Of a stretch of DNA of 7,820 bases, positions 6,705 to 7,820 are shown in pieces. This DNA is from Desulfobacterales bacterium (GTDB taxonomy: Bacteria > Desulfobacterota > Desulfobacteria > Desulfobacterales > UBA5852). The notes under the pieces are model-generated. The model did not search any database. It was not told where the DNA came from and saw only the letters and a list, made by a program, of their open reading frames with translations. The first letter of the stretch is position 1. Every line of letters starts with the position of its first letter. The DNA lies in the NCBI GenBank assembly GCA_016735415.1, contig JAERRP010000501.1, positions 1 to 7,820 on the forward strand, written 5' to 3'. The position numbers and the translations under genes are program-made.

Positions 6705-7820
6705 ATGTTCTGCGCATTCAACCCTTCGGAGCAGGCTCCGGTTTTCGGTTTTTCCAATCTGGATGATGAAAAGATTCTGGCCCTGGAGGACGATTTCGGG
6801 GCCCACCATTACGAGCGCTTGAATGTGGTGGTGCGCCAGGCTTGCGGCAGCTGGATCACCGACATCAAGGGCAAACGCTACCTCGACTGCCTGGCCGCCT
6901 ATTCGGCCGCCAATCCCGGCCACCATCATCCCAGGATCGTCAATGCCCTGATCAAGGCCCTTCTGGGGAATTATGCCTCCGTGATTTCCAACGTCGTTTA
7001 TACCGACCCGCTGGGTGTTTTTCTGGAGCGCCTGGCTGAATTCGTGCCCCCGCTGGCGCCGCGCTTCGGCCTGGCGGGTAATAAAGTCCTGCCCAAAAAC
7101 GGTGGGGTCGAATCCGTCGAGACGGCCATCAAGATGGCGCGCTTTTACGGATGGAAAGTCAAAGGCATCCCGGACGGCAAGCAGGAAATCATCGTTTTCG
7201 ACAACAACTTTCACGGGCGCATGATAACGGTGGTGTCCTTTACCTCGGTGGACAAATATCGTCAGGGGTTCGGCCCCTTGACCCCCGGCTTCGTGTCGGT
7301 CGAATACGGCAATATCGAGGCGGTCGAAGCCGCCGTCAATCCGAATACCTGCGGCATTCTGGTCGAACCCATGCAGGGCGAGGGGGGCATGCGGGTGCCG
7401 CCGCCCGGTTTTCTCCAGGGACTGCGGGACATCGCCGACCAGCATGACCTGCTGCTGCTGTTTGACGAAATCCAGGTTGGTCTGGGTCGCAGCGGCCGCA
7501 AATTCTGTTTCGAACACGATGGGGTCGTTCCCGACGGACTGGTGCTGGGGAAAGCGCTTTCCGGAGGTCTGGTGCCCCTTTCCGCCTTCGTGACCCATGC
7601 CCGCCTGATGGACATGGCCTTCCAGAAAGGCTCGGATGGCTCCACTTTCGGCGGCTATCCCCTGGCCTGTGTCGCGGGCGTGGCGGCCCTGGATGTTTTC
7701 GAAGATGAAGCGCTGGCGTTGTCGGCCGAGCGCCAGGGGGAAAAACTGCGGCGGGAAATCGACCGGATCGCCGCACACTCCCCCCACGCGAAAGAAGAGC
7801 GCGGCCGCGGGACAGGCAGT
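6705..7820 (+). CDS. Class III PLP-dependent aminotransferase, ornithine aminotransferase-like (3' end beyond window)
   Basis: The reading frame is open from the ATG at 6705 to the right edge (372 residues seen; family length is about 400-450). AGGAGGT at 6694-6700 is a strong ribosome binding site. Fold-type I class III signatures are present: DE at 254-255 (LLFDEIQVGLGRSG), the PLP lysine K283 in LGKALSGG, and GSTFGGYPLAC (312-322). Several segments match ornithine delta-aminotransferase in particular: AAYSAANPGHHHP (64-76), VESVETAIKMAR (135-146), NFHGRM (168-173), FGPLTPGF (189-196) and EPMQGEGG (221-228). The equivalents of OAT Tyr85 (Y66), Arg180 (R172) and Glu235 (E226) are kept. OAT Tyr55, which contacts the substrate carboxylate, appears as W50, and the usual PMNTG and GGNPL motifs read PKNGG and GGYPL. 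It may therefore be a paralogue with another amino donor, so rocD is not assigned. It is likely controlled by the palindromes just upstream. Confidence 0.9.
   Translation, partial: MFCAFNPSEQAPVFGFSNLDDEKILALEDDFGAHHYERLNVVVRQACGSWITDIKGKRYLDCLAAYSAANPGHHHPRIVNALIKALLGNYASVISNVVYTDPLGVFLERLAEFVPPLAPRFGLAGNKVLPKNGGVESVETAIKMARFYGWKVKGIPDGKQEIIVFDNNFHGRMITVVSFTSVDKYRQGFGPLTPGFVSVEYGNIEAVEAAVNPNTCGILVEPMQGEGGMRVPPPGFLQGLRDIADQHDLLLLFDEIQVGLGRSGRKFCFEHDGVVPDGLVLGKALSGGLVPLSAFVTHARLMDMAFQKGSDGSTFGGYPLACVAGVAALDVFEDEALALSAERQGEKLRREIDRIAAHSPHAKEERGRGTGS

Noticed and set aside
6663..7787. Long open frame of 374 codons on the - strand, antisense to the aminotransferase
   Set aside because: It lies entirely opposite a frame with unmistakable class III aminotransferase motifs and a strong ribosome binding site. 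Its translation shows no recognisable domain and is a typical product of GC-rich codon usage.
1..7820. CRISPR array, insertion sequence, tRNA or rRNA
   Set aside because: Reading both strands, I found no regularly spaced repeats, transposase motifs, terminal inverted repeats or tRNA-like cloverleaf; nearly all of the window is accounted for by five genes.

Overview
The window looks like a GC-rich Gram-negative bacterial chromosome with dense genes, few gaps and mostly strong Shine-Dalgarno sites. The kinase's HRDxSPxN catalytic loop and AxGGMAE nucleotide loop are of the type common in Myxococcota and Desulfobacterota (the former deltaproteobacteria), and an AlgI-type O-acyltransferase with an exported SGNH-fold protein implies an envelope or extracellular polysaccharide. 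The taxonomic placement is inference from protein style only; no rRNA or marker gene is present.

Left block (1-5575, all + strand): a membrane-anchored Ser/Thr protein kinase, possibly cut by the left edge; then 48 bp later an MBOAT O-acyltransferase of the AlgI type; then, through a TAATG stop/start overlap, a large exported two-part protein. Its N-terminal half is an AlgX/AlgJ-like SGNH domain, and its C-terminal half is a complete SASA-type (sialate O-acetylesterase-like) carbohydrate esterase. The arrangement suggests an operon for adding and trimming or relaying acyl groups on a polysaccharide, with the kinase as a possible control input. By eye, the AlgX/J-like half has lost all three catalytic residues (Asp, His and Ser positions read Ala, Tyr and Ala), while the fused esterase keeps its GQSNM nucleophile block. 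This is the most interesting feature of the window.

Right block (5624-7820): a TrmB-type transcriptional regulator on the - strand, converging on the esterase gene, and a divergently transcribed class III PLP aminotransferase most like ornithine aminotransferase, which runs off the right edge. The 292-bp divergent intergenic region holds a good sigma70-type promoter for the aminotransferase (TTGACA, 17 bp, TATGTT), a nearly perfect long palindrome over its -10 and start site, a smaller palindrome over its -35, a third palindrome near the middle, and a weaker candidate promoter for the regulator. The layout suggests that the TrmB protein controls the aminotransferase and perhaps itself. The left and right blocks meet tail to tail and appear functionally unrelated.
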